Shown in pieces: positions 53,666 through 61,960 of a stretch of 64,000 bases of DNA. A program made the translations under genes and the position numbers. The DNA is taken from positions 992,001-1,056,000 of the forward strand of contig CAWHKC010000004.1 in assembly GCA_963829835.1 (NCBI GenBank), given 5' to 3'. The notes below the pieces were generated by a model. That model had not been told where the DNA came from. It saw nothing but the letters and a program-made list of their open reading frames with translations, and searched no databases. How positions within the stretch are numbered: position 1 is the first letter of the stretch; every line of letters starts with the position of its first letter. Origin of the DNA: Berkiella sp963829835 (GTDB lineage: Bacteria > Pseudomonadota > Gammaproteobacteria > Berkiellales > Berkiellaceae).

Positions 53666-54847
53666 TTATAACTTTGCTATTCTGTGTACGATAGATTCGA
53701 TTAGCTGATCACGGCAACCTGGCCATGTTTGTGTAAATTGCTCAAGATTTATATTTTTAACAACATTGGCGATTTGGAATGGCGTTCTTGTATTAGGGCA
53801 TGCAAGCGATCTTCCTGATCGCACCATTTCATCTATCGTTCTTTTATTGAAAGAATGCCCTGATGGCAGAATATAAGGATCTTCCATCGTATCAAGAAAC
53901 ACGGCATCTTGGAGTCTCTCAGCTTCAAGTTTTTCTAATTTTTCAGCGTTATTAGCGCCAAGCCTATCAATTATTTTTCCTAATTGAAAGTTGACATAGA
54001 AATTGGCAGCTCCAACGCCAGCGGCTAATAATGCAGCTTTTTCATATGATTGACCTTTCCTTAGTTGAAAAGAAACGCCCTCTTTAGTCTTTATGAGCAT
54101 ATCACTTAGTATCACAACAGGTTCTTTAAATGTTTGTCCTGTTATTTCGCAACTGATCGCTTGTATCACATCCGGTGTTAATGAAACCTGGGTCACTTTT
54201 TTAGAAGCATCTTTTTTTTCAATGAGTTTGGCGGCGGTAAGTATTGGTGGGGGTTGAGGTAAATCGTCAATTTCTGCAATGATATAGTCAGTATATAAAG
54301 ACGTATTGGTCTGTTCTGATTTCTTAGGATTTACTCTGTTTTCAATTTTAAAGCGCCATGCCAATCCTTTAACAGTGGAACTATTAACGTTATAATCACT
54401 GATATATTTTTCCAAACTGTCTTTATGTTTCCCTGCTTCCTTTGGTGAAATATTTTGCATAGATTTTAGAGCTTCTTGAATGATAGGAGAGTTAATGTCA
54501 GACGCATTAATCCAACCTGCCGGAGTTAAAGCCATCCGCGTATTGCTTTTTGCCCAATCTCCTTTTTCCTTATCCCATGCAATACAATCTATGGTTAACA
54601 TGCCGGGTTGTCTGCTTGCCCTTAGCAACCATAAAACAGTTCCAGAATCTTTGATAACTTGGAGATCAGGTCTTTTATTCGCTTGCGTTGTTAAGCGCTT
54701 CCAGCCAGTTTCAGGTTGCATGGCTTCAAATATGTAGATTTGACAGTCATCATTTACTTTTGTTGGACCTAAATTCATAACATAATCCTGGTATTGATAG
54801 ATTCCCATATTGTATGACTTTTTTTCAATCTTTATCTGTCCTTTCAT
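53666..54847 (-). CDS. Putative E3 ubiquitin ligase effector with tandem U-box domains
   Basis: 393 residues. The C-terminal U-box (about 313-375) is clear: DAVFLDTMEDPYILPSGHSF, then NKRTIDEMVRSGRSLACPNT and NVVKNINLEQFTQTW. A second, degenerate U-box lies upstream (about 228-295): ISCEITGQTFKEPVVI followed by KGQSYEKAALL. Bacteria have no ubiquitin, so such proteins work in host cells; two U-boxes recall the Legionella effector LubX, where one binds E2 and the other the substrate. The N-terminal 220 residues are unrecognised. No signal peptide. Sequence similarity to LubX outside the U-box pattern was not seen. Confidence 0.75.
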   Translation of the reverse strand: MKGQIKIEKKSYNMGIYQYQDYVMNLGPTKVNDDCQIYIFEAMQPETGWKRLTTQANKRPDLQVIKDSGTVLWLLRASRQPGMLTIDCIAWDKEKGDWAKSNTRMALTPAGWINASDINSPIIQEALKSMQNISPKEAGKHKDSLEKYISDYNVNSSTVKGLAWRFKIENRVNPKKSEQTNTSLYTDYIIAEIDDLPQPPPILTAAKLIEKKDASKKVTQVSLTPDVIQAISCEITGQTFKEPVVILSDMLIKTKEGVSFQLRKGQSYEKAALLAAGVGAANFYVNFQLGKIIDRLGANNAEKLEKLEAERLQDAVFLDTMEDPYILPSGHSFNKRTIDEMVRSGRSLACPNTRTPFQIANVVKNINLEQFTQTWPGCRDQLIESIVHRIAKL

Positions 54848-55027
54848 CTAATCAAATATCCCTTGTATCAGAGATACAGATATTTATTACATACATAAGC
54901 ATAAAAGTTGCTAATTTGGCGCATCTAAATGGAAACACATTATTCGTTGATATACACTTGCTAAACAAAATTGAACTTTCTGCTCAAAATAATATTCAAA
55001 GCATAAAGATCTATTTAAGAGGTGCGT

Positions 55028-55311
55028 ATGCCATCTCATCTAATAGGCCCGTTTAAAGGTAATGCTATAGACAATGTTACCGTTGGAGCTGATGATCAGA
55101 TACCGTTTATGGTGCAAATGTGTCTAGATTATTTTGAAAAAAACAAGATTGCTCTCTTTCTTCTAACAGATAAAATGCAAAAAATATTTGATAAAGTTCA
55201 AGCACCGAAGTAAAACAGTTAATCAAAAAATCAGATGCTCTTGCAAATAATGTCGGTCAAATTAGAGATGTTGCAAAAAAAGCAGCAAAGAAAATAACTA
55301 AACCCAAATAA
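55028..55311 (+). pseudogene. Frameshifted small helical protein
   Basis: GAGG 5 bp before the ATG at 55028. The first frame codes PSHLIGPFKGNAIDNVTVGA to FDKVQAPK and stops at 55213. Immediately before the stop a second frame continues VKQLIKKSDALANNVGQIRD, ending in KKITKPK with TAA at 55309-55311. One indel at about 55205-55210 would give a protein of about 95 residues with a helical, basic C-terminus. Not recognised. Confidence 0.55.
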
Positions 55312-55325
55312 GCTTGGCGTTGTGA

Positions 55326-56507
55326 CTAAATTGTTCGTTTGGGAAACAGTGATGGCTGATAGGGAAGACCATGCTTTATTAAAATTCTACCCCATTCAGA
55401 TGATCTGTTATATTGAGCTGCAAATAATACGGTTCTGGTTGGTTGCATTATTACATCCGGATGTAATTGAGGGCCAGGGGTTATTTGTTGAGGTGGTTCA
55501 TAGCATATACCTGAATCACGCATTAACTGTTCTGCATCAAGATTAAAAATACCTGCATTATCAACTAAAGGGATATAAAGTGCATCATTAAGAAAATTAA
55601 ACCAGATCCCTTGCATTTTAAGTGCTTTACAAATGGCTTTATAATATTGCATTCCTCGATTAAACTTTAAACAGATTTGTATGCCAGGATGTCCCGCATG
55701 ACTATCGTTAATAACGGCTTGTACACTAAAAGGAACAGGATATTTTTTTAATTTTTCAAGCAAGGGAAGATAAACATCTTGTTCATCTAGGCGTTCGATC
55801 ATAAAGGCTAAGGCTTCCCTAGTACATATGGGGATGAGCTTATTAAAGTCAGTGTTAACATTTTGTACAAGGTTCGAGCGGGCATCGCACATCCATAGAT
55901 GTCCTGAATGGTTATCTCGATATACTGCCCAGGTATGATAAAAGGGTCTGCCAGGTATGTTAATCTTTGATCGATATTGACGCACTTGACCAAAAGGCAA
56001 TATTTTTTGCTCAACCAATTCTCTCAAAAGAGAAGCAACAATTAAGGCTTTATGGCGACAAACCAATAGTTGGTTAGCAATGATTTCATCCATATGTAAG
56101 GAAACCACATGCTCTTTCTGCTTTTGGCGACACTCATTAAGATAAGCAATTAAACGTGATTCAACCGTTGCGTTGGTTTGCTTTTTTGTATAGGTATTAA
56201 CGAGCGTATTTACGGTGCGAAGAATATCCGAAATAGAATTTCCTCTACTAAGTTTACAAATTTCTATTTTCAGTACTTGAATTATTTTTGAGTTCTCATC
56301 AAAAAATATTTTTTCACGATTAAGATCAGAGCCAAGGGATACCCAAAGCTTGTTATGATGACCCACCCAATTGAGAGTCGTATCCACGGTTCGCCATTCT
56401 TGACCTTGAAAAGATTGTGTTTCATGCTTTCCGTGCATTAAAACTGATGCATAAGTACGAGACTCAATCTGAAAATTAAAGGTTGGTAGTGGGCCAGCGG
56501 TAGTCAT
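55326..56507 (-). CDS. Putative transglutaminase-fold protein, effector candidate
   Basis: 393 residues. The Cys-His-Asp pattern of the transglutaminase-like superfamily is present: Cys150 in LLVCRHKALIVASLLRELV, His191 in RPFYHTWAVYRD, and Asp208 in HLWMCDARSNLVQN, with family-like spacing. Such domains cross-link or deamidate glutamines, or act as cysteine proteases. The C-terminal 150 residues (KYPVPFSVQAVINDSHAGHP onward) are unrecognised. No signal peptide. It shares the intergenic region with the bacteriocin-like gene at 56670. The catalytic claim is from motif spacing only. Confidence 0.62.
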   Translation of the reverse strand: MTTAGPLPTFNFQIESRTYASVLMHGKHETQSFQGQEWRTVDTTLNWVGHHNKLWVSLGSDLNREKIFFDENSKIIQVLKIEICKLSRGNSISDILRTVNTLVNTYTKKQTNATVESRLIAYLNECRQKQKEHVVSLHMDEIIANQLLVCRHKALIVASLLRELVEQKILPFGQVRQYRSKINIPGRPFYHTWAVYRDNHSGHLWMCDARSNLVQNVNTDFNKLIPICTREALAFMIERLDEQDVYLPLLEKLKKYPVPFSVQAVINDSHAGHPGIQICLKFNRGMQYYKAICKALKMQGIWFNFLNDALYIPLVDNAGIFNLDAEQLMRDSGICYEPPQQITPGPQLHPDVIMQPTRTVLFAAQYNRSSEWGRILIKHGLPYQPSLFPKRTI

Positions 56508-56669
56508 TTTGAGCTATCTCTTGTTTGTAAAAATATCAGCATTTTACCTAAATATCATTGGTTACTAAATAATCGAAAACTAAATTGTGTCACAATTTAA
56601 TATATACATATTCACTTCATAAAAAATTCAATTATACTCCCGCATTCTTTTGGTAAAAAGAGGGTCAAA

Positions 56670-56951
56670 ATGAGAGATTTAACAAATTTGGAAGTATCCA
56701 TTATTAGCGGTGGAGAAGGATTTGATTATTGGCGTGCTGGTTTTGATATTGCCATTGGTGGCTTAGGCGGCGCGATAATTGGAGCAATCGGTGCATCAGC
56801 TGCAGTCTCAGCAAGCATACCAGGACCATGGGGTACTCTGGCAGCAGGCTATGCCGCTAGTGTATATGGCGCAATAGGTTTGGGGGTTGGACTAGCTGGT
56901 GGAGCAGCATTTTTGATTGTTAGAGAATCATTGAATTACTACTATTCATAA
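56670..56951 (+). CDS. Class II bacteriocin-like peptide with double-glycine leader (4)
   Basis: 93 residues, preceded by AGAGGG. The leader MRDLTNLEVSIISGG is a textbook double-glycine leader. The core is long, Gly/Ala-rich and hydrophobic (GGLGGAIIGAIGASAAVSAS; GPWGTLAAGYAASVYGAIGL; GVGLAGGAAFLIV), like colicin V-type class II microcins that insert into the target inner membrane. No Cys. A perfect bidirectional terminator follows. No immunity protein or C39/HlyD export genes are seen next to it, so export would depend on distant genes. Confidence 0.78.
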   Translation: MRDLTNLEVSIISGGEGFDYWRAGFDIAIGGLGGAIIGAIGASAAVSASIPGPWGTLAAGYAASVYGAIGLGVGLAGGAAFLIVRESLNYYYS

Positions 56952-56958
56952 GAAGAAG

Positions 56959-56990
56959 AAAAGAGGTCAGGTGCATATTTGACCTCTTTT
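56959..56990. terminator. Bidirectional intrinsic terminator
   Basis: AAAAGAGGTCA (56959-56969) and TGACCTCTTTT (56980-56990) form a perfect 11-bp stem with A/T tracts at the base. It serves the bacteriocin-like gene and the converging aldo/keto reductase. Confidence 0.85.
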
Positions 56991-57008
56991 CTATTAAAAG
57001 TTTTGTTT

Positions 57009-57779
57009 CTAGGGAGCGAACGTTGGATCCCAAGCAACATGCAAATCTTGATTTAACCCATCTAATATTAAAAGATCACTGCTTTGAATTTCAAAGTCAA
57101 AAATTTGCGCATTTTCGATGATGCGTTCTTTTGATGAGGATTTCACCAGCGGTATAATCTTATGTTCAATACACCATCTCAACATGATTTGAGCAGGACT
57201 TTTGTTATATTTCTTAGCCATTTCACGAATAGTAAAATCGTTCAGTTTTTTTCCACGCGTAAGTGGACTATAGGCTTCAAGTTGTATGCCATGTTTGATG
57301 CAAAATTCATGCAGTTCTTTTTGATAGAGAAATGGATGAAACTCAACTTGGTTTACTACGGGTATTTCTTCAAACTCCTTCATTAATTCTTTGAGATGTC
57401 TGACAGTATAATTACTGACTCCGATTGATTTTGCTTTTCCTTGTTTTTGAATATCAATAAGTGCTCGCCAAGATTCCGAGCGCTTATTAACAACGGGAAA
57501 ATGTATAAGATAAAGGTCAATGTAATCTAGGCCAAGTTTCTTTAAGCTGACATCAAATGCATTTAGCGCTTCATTGTAACCATGATCAGTATTCCATAGT
57601 TTTGTGGTAATAAAGAGTTCATTTCTGGGTATACCACATTCTTTAATGACCAATCCTAAATCAATTTCGTTATCATAGTATGCTGCTGTATCAAAATGAC
57701 GATATCCTGCCTCTAGAGCCCATCTAATGCTTTGCTTACTTTCTTCCCCAGGTGTAACAAGATAAAGTCCAAATCCCAA
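57009..57779 (-). CDS. Aldo/keto reductase (5' end probably damaged)
   Basis: 256 residues from a TTG at 57779. TIM-barrel oxidoreductase using NADPH. The tetrad is visible: Asp and Tyr in HFDTAAYYDNEIDLG, Lys in ITTKLWNT, His in YLIHFP. SIGVSNYTVRHLKELM and LVKSSSKERIIENAQIFDF contact the cofactor. Family members start about 12-15 residues earlier. The upstream frame reads LADDHTIPVLGFGLY, the expected N-terminus, but its ATG (57813, with AAGAG upstream) is in another frame. A one-base indel near 57805 would fix it, so the gene may be a recent pseudogene. Confidence 0.85.
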   Translation of the reverse strand: MGFGLYLVTPGEESKQSIRWALEAGYRHFDTAAYYDNEIDLGLVIKECGIPRNELFITTKLWNTDHGYNEALNAFDVSLKKLGLDYIDLYLIHFPVVNKRSESWRALIDIQKQGKAKSIGVSNYTVRHLKELMKEFEEIPVVNQVEFHPFLYQKELHEFCIKHGIQLEAYSPLTRGKKLNDFTIREMAKKYNKSPAQIMLRWCIEHKIIPLVKSSSKERIIENAQIFDFEIQSSDLLILDGLNQDLHVAWDPTFAP

Positions 57780-58017
57780 GACTGGTATGGTGTGATCATC
57801 AGCTAACAGCCATTACTCTTTTACTGACCGTGCCTTCATACAGTGCCTATCCTTTTTCAACAATATTGCCTATGACTATTTAGATAGTAGAAGAAATTTT
57901 ACTGATTATCCGGTTTCACAGACCATTCATCAAAGGCAAGATTTAATATGCCATAAAATGAATGTATAATGACTGTATTAATTGGGCTCAATCCATAACT
58001 TTTTATAGGTTATTTGC

Positions 58018-58803
58018 ATGCATACCAAACTCTCTAGTTCCCGTATTCCTGCAGATCATATTTCATATGAAGCTCAAAGCGCTATACAAAAACTGCTAGA
58101 ACCGTTGCAAAAAAGTTTAGGGATCCATTATTTCAATTATACAGAGACTTATCCTGATGCGTCGGGCTTCACTCTCCATACCGATGCCACCTTTTATGAA
58201 TCCTGGTTCGAAAATGAATTTCCTATGTGCCAATTTTTCTTAAAAAATGCTTGGTATACTTGGGAATCTTGCAGCCATCCGGAGATGATTTCGATTGCCA
58301 ATTCCTTAGGAGTGGGTCATGGAATGCTTCATATTGAACATCAAGAAAATAAAACGGTTTGTATTGCATATGCTTGCCCCCAAGAAAATAAGCAAGCAAT
58401 CAATGTTCTTTTAAATAATCTTCAAATATTAAAACGCTTTAAACATTACTTTGCTGAGAAAGCTGAAACGTTCATAATAAAAGCTCAAAATCAACGAATA
58501 AACTATTTGCCAAAAATGATTGAAAAATCGAATCTTAATGAGAGCACCCAACAAGAAAGCAAAATGCTTTTAGGAACAGAACTATTCTCCCCTTTTAATT
58601 CACTGTCATCACGTGAATTAGAATGCTTTCGCATGTTATTGAAAGGATTCACACTTAAAGATATAAGCTCACAGCTTGCTATATCGTCCACTACTGTTGA
58701 TGGTTATATCGCCAGAGTTAAGCAAAAATTAAATTGCACCACTAAGCAAGAATTAATAGCATTAGCTAATGATTATGGTTTAATTGAATATTGTATGATT
58801 TGA
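58018..58803 (+). CDS. LuxR-type transcriptional regulator (paralog of 23889-24662)
   Basis: 261 residues. C-terminal LuxR HTH: LSSRELECFRMLLKGFTLKD and SSTTVDGYIARVKQKLNCTT. The N-terminal sensor-like domain starts DHISYEAQSAIQKLLEPLQK and has GIHYFNYTETYPD and YESWFENEFPMC, aligning with the 23889 protein along its length. No receiver domain. The ligand is unknown. It is monocistronic, with 215 bp to the next gene. Confidence 0.88.
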   Translation: MHTKLSSSRIPADHISYEAQSAIQKLLEPLQKSLGIHYFNYTETYPDASGFTLHTDATFYESWFENEFPMCQFFLKNAWYTWESCSHPEMISIANSLGVGHGMLHIEHQENKTVCIAYACPQENKQAINVLLNNLQILKRFKHYFAEKAETFIIKAQNQRINYLPKMIEKSNLNESTQQESKMLLGTELFSPFNSLSSRELECFRMLLKGFTLKDISSQLAISSTTVDGYIARVKQKLNCTTKQELIALANDYGLIEYCMI

Positions 58804-59002
58804 AATCCCACTCTTTTACCCTATATTATAGTATCTACACCTTTTGACAAAGATTTTGCCATAAAACGCGGAAGTTAAGTAAAATACTCAAGTTTTGAAT
58901 GTTTGTAGTATTTTTATTGAGATAATTTTATATAATTTTGCATTTCCGCTTGACAATTATAATGATTGAAGTTAGAAATAACATTAACTTTTATTTAACG
59001 TT

Positions 59003-59881
59003 TTGGGTATTTCATTGTCAAAAGTGGACGAATATGTAAAGCATAGATTGAATCTGTCATCTTATGATTTGAGTTCCTATGAACAACAATTTTTGAGCCA
59101 CATAGAAACAATTATACCAAGTGATCCTGACGCATCAGATTATTTTTTAAATGAGCTTTTTAAGGGAGCTTATATATTCATTCCTGACAACGGATTCACC
59201 TATGAACTGCTGACATCACATGAACCTGATAAATTAATTAATCGAAATTCTTCCTCAAGTCACCATTCTTTAGAGCCGCAATATGGGTTTAGCGGCCATC
59301 TTGTTGGGCAATGTCTTTTTGGTACCAATGTCGTTGGTGAGGAAAAAGGCACTTGGTTCCAACTGGAGGCATATGGCACAGATTTTCTTCATATAGCAGG
59401 TCATTTGTATACCTACGTTAAATACTTGTATACCGGGTACAATCAAGGGCCGCATGGCTCTTCACCTCACACAGAGGCTAATCCCATACTTGTCAAGTTA
59501 GAAGACAGTTTGAAGATAAATACAGATGTAGATGCAACTACAAATGCTGATACAAAAACAAATATGGATACAAATATAAGTGTTGATACAAATACAACAG
59601 CAAATACCGCTAACTATTTGCCTGATGTGGTAGTTGAACCTCCCTCTGTGAATGTGATTAAGATGTCAGATGTTTTTGTCGATATGCATTTTCAGCAAGA
59701 GAAAGTAACTTTTGAATATTCGCAAATTGAGTCCATTTCTTTTCTGAATGGGGCTACAGATAGTTCAAATAAATCAAGCACTGAATCAGAAATGGTTGCA
59801 ACAGTACTGGAGCCAATTCATTTAATTGTTCAGCAACCTGTAATTCAACCAATGGAAGTCATCATAACAGAATCCATTTAA
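59003..59881 (+). CDS. Hypothetical protein, possibly frameshifted near its end
   Basis: 292 residues, probably from a TTG (59003, or 59015), no clear ribosome binding site. The N-terminal globular part contains SSYEQQFLSHIETIIPSDPD and GTWFQLEAYGTDFLHIAGHL. A low-complexity Asn/Thr/Asp stretch follows (TDVDATTNADTKTNMDTNIS), then a beta-rich tail. After the stop another frame continues without interruption for about 40 codons, including GKFPQGDRIRSRLAAPKLRP and ending FNPFDEDDE at 60008. The natural protein may therefore be longer. The acidic end resembles a type IV secretion E-block. Not recognised. Confidence 0.55.
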   Translation: MGISLSKVDEYVKHRLNLSSYDLSSYEQQFLSHIETIIPSDPDASDYFLNELFKGAYIFIPDNGFTYELLTSHEPDKLINRNSSSSHHSLEPQYGFSGHLVGQCLFGTNVVGEEKGTWFQLEAYGTDFLHIAGHLYTYVKYLYTGYNQGPHGSSPHTEANPILVKLEDSLKINTDVDATTNADTKTNMDTNISVDTNTTANTANYLPDVVVEPPSVNVIKMSDVFVDMHFQQEKVTFEYSQIESISFLNGATDSSNKSSTESEMVATVLEPIHLIVQQPVIQPMEVIITESI

Positions 59882-59968
59882 CCGATTGGAGTTAGATTCA
59901 AAAGGTAAATTTCCACAAGGCGACAGGATCAGAAGCCGATTGGCAGCGCCTAAGCTAAGACCGGGCCC

Positions 59969-60865
59969 TCAGAATGTTTTTAATCCGTTTGATGAAGATG
60001 ATGAATAAAGGATTTTGGATTCCATCGTATTATTTTTTTCAGTTTCATCCAAGAAAGTTTGTATGCTTTTCAAAACCATCTCGCCTGTTTTTTCATCATT
60101 AAGGTTATGTTTCATCTCAATGCCCAGAAAAAATTTAGCATTGTTACGATTCTTTAAGAGTTCTTGGGTATAAAATTTTCCAAGCTCAGGTAAAACAACC
60201 TCATCTCCAGCTCCCGAAATGACATGAACAATAGCTTTTTGACGTATATGGTTAATATTTTCAATAGGAGATAAGCTTTTTTCCCAATCAGGCTTCCACT
60301 TCTTGACATCACAAGGACAGTTAATCAAAAGGGCGCCATCAATGAGTTGAGGATAAAAGTTTAAGAGCAGCGCAGCCATCGCTGCTCCTCCTGAATGACC
60401 AATGAGGAGAATTTGTTTAGGTTTATAATGTTTTTTTAGATTTAAAATAGCATCGGCCACTATATCGACGTTTTCCCGAGTGTAGTTGTCTAAGCGCCCT
60501 GCTATCTTAGTGCTTGTAACCCCTAATGCAGATCCTGTTGAAAAGTTGCCTTTATCATCAAAGTAACCTGGGCGAATAAGAGCGATATTCATTCGGTATG
60601 ATTTGGGAAATTTTGAAGCAAATGAGCTCATGTAGCTGGCACCATCAATACCATAATCACCATGAAGATATATTATTAATTCTTCTGTTTCCTTCTGAGG
60701 CGCATCTGGAGTGACTAATCGAATACATTGATCATTTAAACTTTTTACCACTGTTTGATAGTCACTGGTGCATTTTGTGTTTTTTAAATCAATTTCTTTG
60801 ATAACACCAAAACTTGGTTGGGCCACTAAAAAAAGGGAAAACATGGCAACAAACTTAATTTTCAT
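59969..60865 (-). CDS. Secreted alpha/beta hydrolase
   Basis: 298 residues from the ATG at 60865 (AAGGAAG upstream; the frame extends to 60925). Signal peptide KIKFVAMFSLFLVAQPSFG. The hydrolase fold has IIYLHGDYGIDG (oxyanion region), the nucleophile elbow LLIGHSGGAAMAALLL, an Asp in ISGAGDEVVLPE, and His in IEMKHNLNDE. Probably a periplasmic or exported esterase/lipase-like enzyme; substrate unknown. Divergent from the next hydrolase gene. Confidence 0.85.
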   Translation of the reverse strand: MKIKFVAMFSLFLVAQPSFGVIKEIDLKNTKCTSDYQTVVKSLNDQCIRLVTPDAPQKETEELIIYLHGDYGIDGASYMSSFASKFPKSYRMNIALIRPGYFDDKGNFSTGSALGVTSTKIAGRLDNYTRENVDIVADAILNLKKHYKPKQILLIGHSGGAAMAALLLNFYPQLIDGALLINCPCDVKKWKPDWEKSLSPIENINHIRQKAIVHVISGAGDEVVLPELGKFYTQELLKNRNNAKFFLGIEMKHNLNDEKTGEMVLKSIQTFLDETEKNNTMESKILYSSSSSNGLKTF

Positions 60866-61013
60866 TCTACTTCCTTGCTCATCTTCAAAGAGATCTTTGG
60901 CTGAGTCATTTAAATTATGTTTCATTTTACATCACAACGTTATACTCTTGCCAGATGATAAAATAATACTATTTTACAACTTGAGATCCGCACAGAGAAA
61001 CATTGTGAATAAA

Positions 61014-61922
61014 ATGGGGACAAATTTGAGAACTCAATTAACACTATTTTTATTAATAGTTATTGGATTTGGGATTGCTAGTAAAAATGCTGTTTGTGCA
61101 CAATATCTTACCCCTGAGGACATTAAACAACTACCCTTTGCTCCTGCCGATCAACGGATCCACTATGGGAGTGAGTCTGAACAATTTGGAGATTTGCGTC
61201 TGCCAAAGGGTTTGGGTCCTCATCCGGTTTTAGTTGTGATCCATGGTGGTTGTTGGTCTTGCAAAAAAGCAGATTTAAATTTTATGGCTGCTTTTTCAGA
61301 AGCATTCACGCAAAAAGGTTTAGCAACCTGGAATATAGAATATCGCTGTATTGAAAATCCAGGTGGTGGCTGGCCCGGAACCTTTGCAGATGTTGGTAAT
61401 GCTATCGATCACTTACAAACCATGGCGAAACAGTATCATCTGGATTTGACGAGAGTGGTGATTATTGGGCATTCCGCTGGCGGTCATTTGGCTTTATGGT
61501 CAGGTGCTCGGGGTCGCTTACCTAATAATAGCTTTTTAAGGTCAAAAAACATGCTACCTCTAAAAGGAATCATTGACCTCGGCGGCCCTGGCGATTTAGC
61601 AAAATTTATTCCGATGGAAGAATTTGTTTGCACAGACAAAGTCGTCTCCAAACTGCTTGGTGGACCGGAAGTCTTGTCGAAATCAATTCATGAGGCATCA
61701 CCGATTGAATTGTTACCACTAGGTGTAAAACAAGTTTTAATAACCGGAGATCATGATACAGCTGTTCCACCGGAATTGGGGCAACAATATGTCGCCGCAG
61801 CAAAAGAAGCTGGCGATAATGCACAATTTATTTTAGTAAAGGACGCTGGTCATTTTGAGGTGATTGCACCGAATTCAATAGCTTGGCCTATTGTAAAAAA
61901 TGCGGTCATGTCTCTAATCTAA
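61014..61922 (+). CDS. Secreted alpha/beta hydrolase (BD-FAE / kynurenine formamidase-like)
   Basis: 302 residues from the ATG at 61014; a GTG at 61005 with GAGA upstream is an equal candidate. Signal peptide LRTQLTLFLLIVIGFGIASK, then NAVCA. Motifs: VLVVIHGGCWSCKKADL (HGG oxyanion loop), VVIIGHSAGGHLALW (Ser nucleophile), ITGDHDTAVPPE (Asp) and VKDAGHFEVI (His). The HGGxW form is that of the esterase/lipase group with kynurenine formamidase-like members. Substrate unknown. It forms a divergent pair with the hydrolase at 59969. Confidence 0.88.
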   Translation: MGTNLRTQLTLFLLIVIGFGIASKNAVCAQYLTPEDIKQLPFAPADQRIHYGSESEQFGDLRLPKGLGPHPVLVVIHGGCWSCKKADLNFMAAFSEAFTQKGLATWNIEYRCIENPGGGWPGTFADVGNAIDHLQTMAKQYHLDLTRVVIIGHSAGGHLALWSGARGRLPNNSFLRSKNMLPLKGIIDLGGPGDLAKFIPMEEFVCTDKVVSKLLGGPEVLSKSIHEASPIELLPLGVKQVLITGDHDTAVPPELGQQYVAAAKEAGDNAQFILVKDAGHFEVIAPNSIAWPIVKNAVMSLI

Positions 61923-61960
61923 AACAGGAGCTTAGCTCCAAGATCTTTTTTTGCTTTAAT

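Noticed and set aside
58980..59000. PmrA-type binding site upstream of the 59003 gene
   Set aside because: TTAAC repeated at an 11-bp interval is suggestive, but AT-rich sequence gives many such pairs and the match to a PmrA box is poor.
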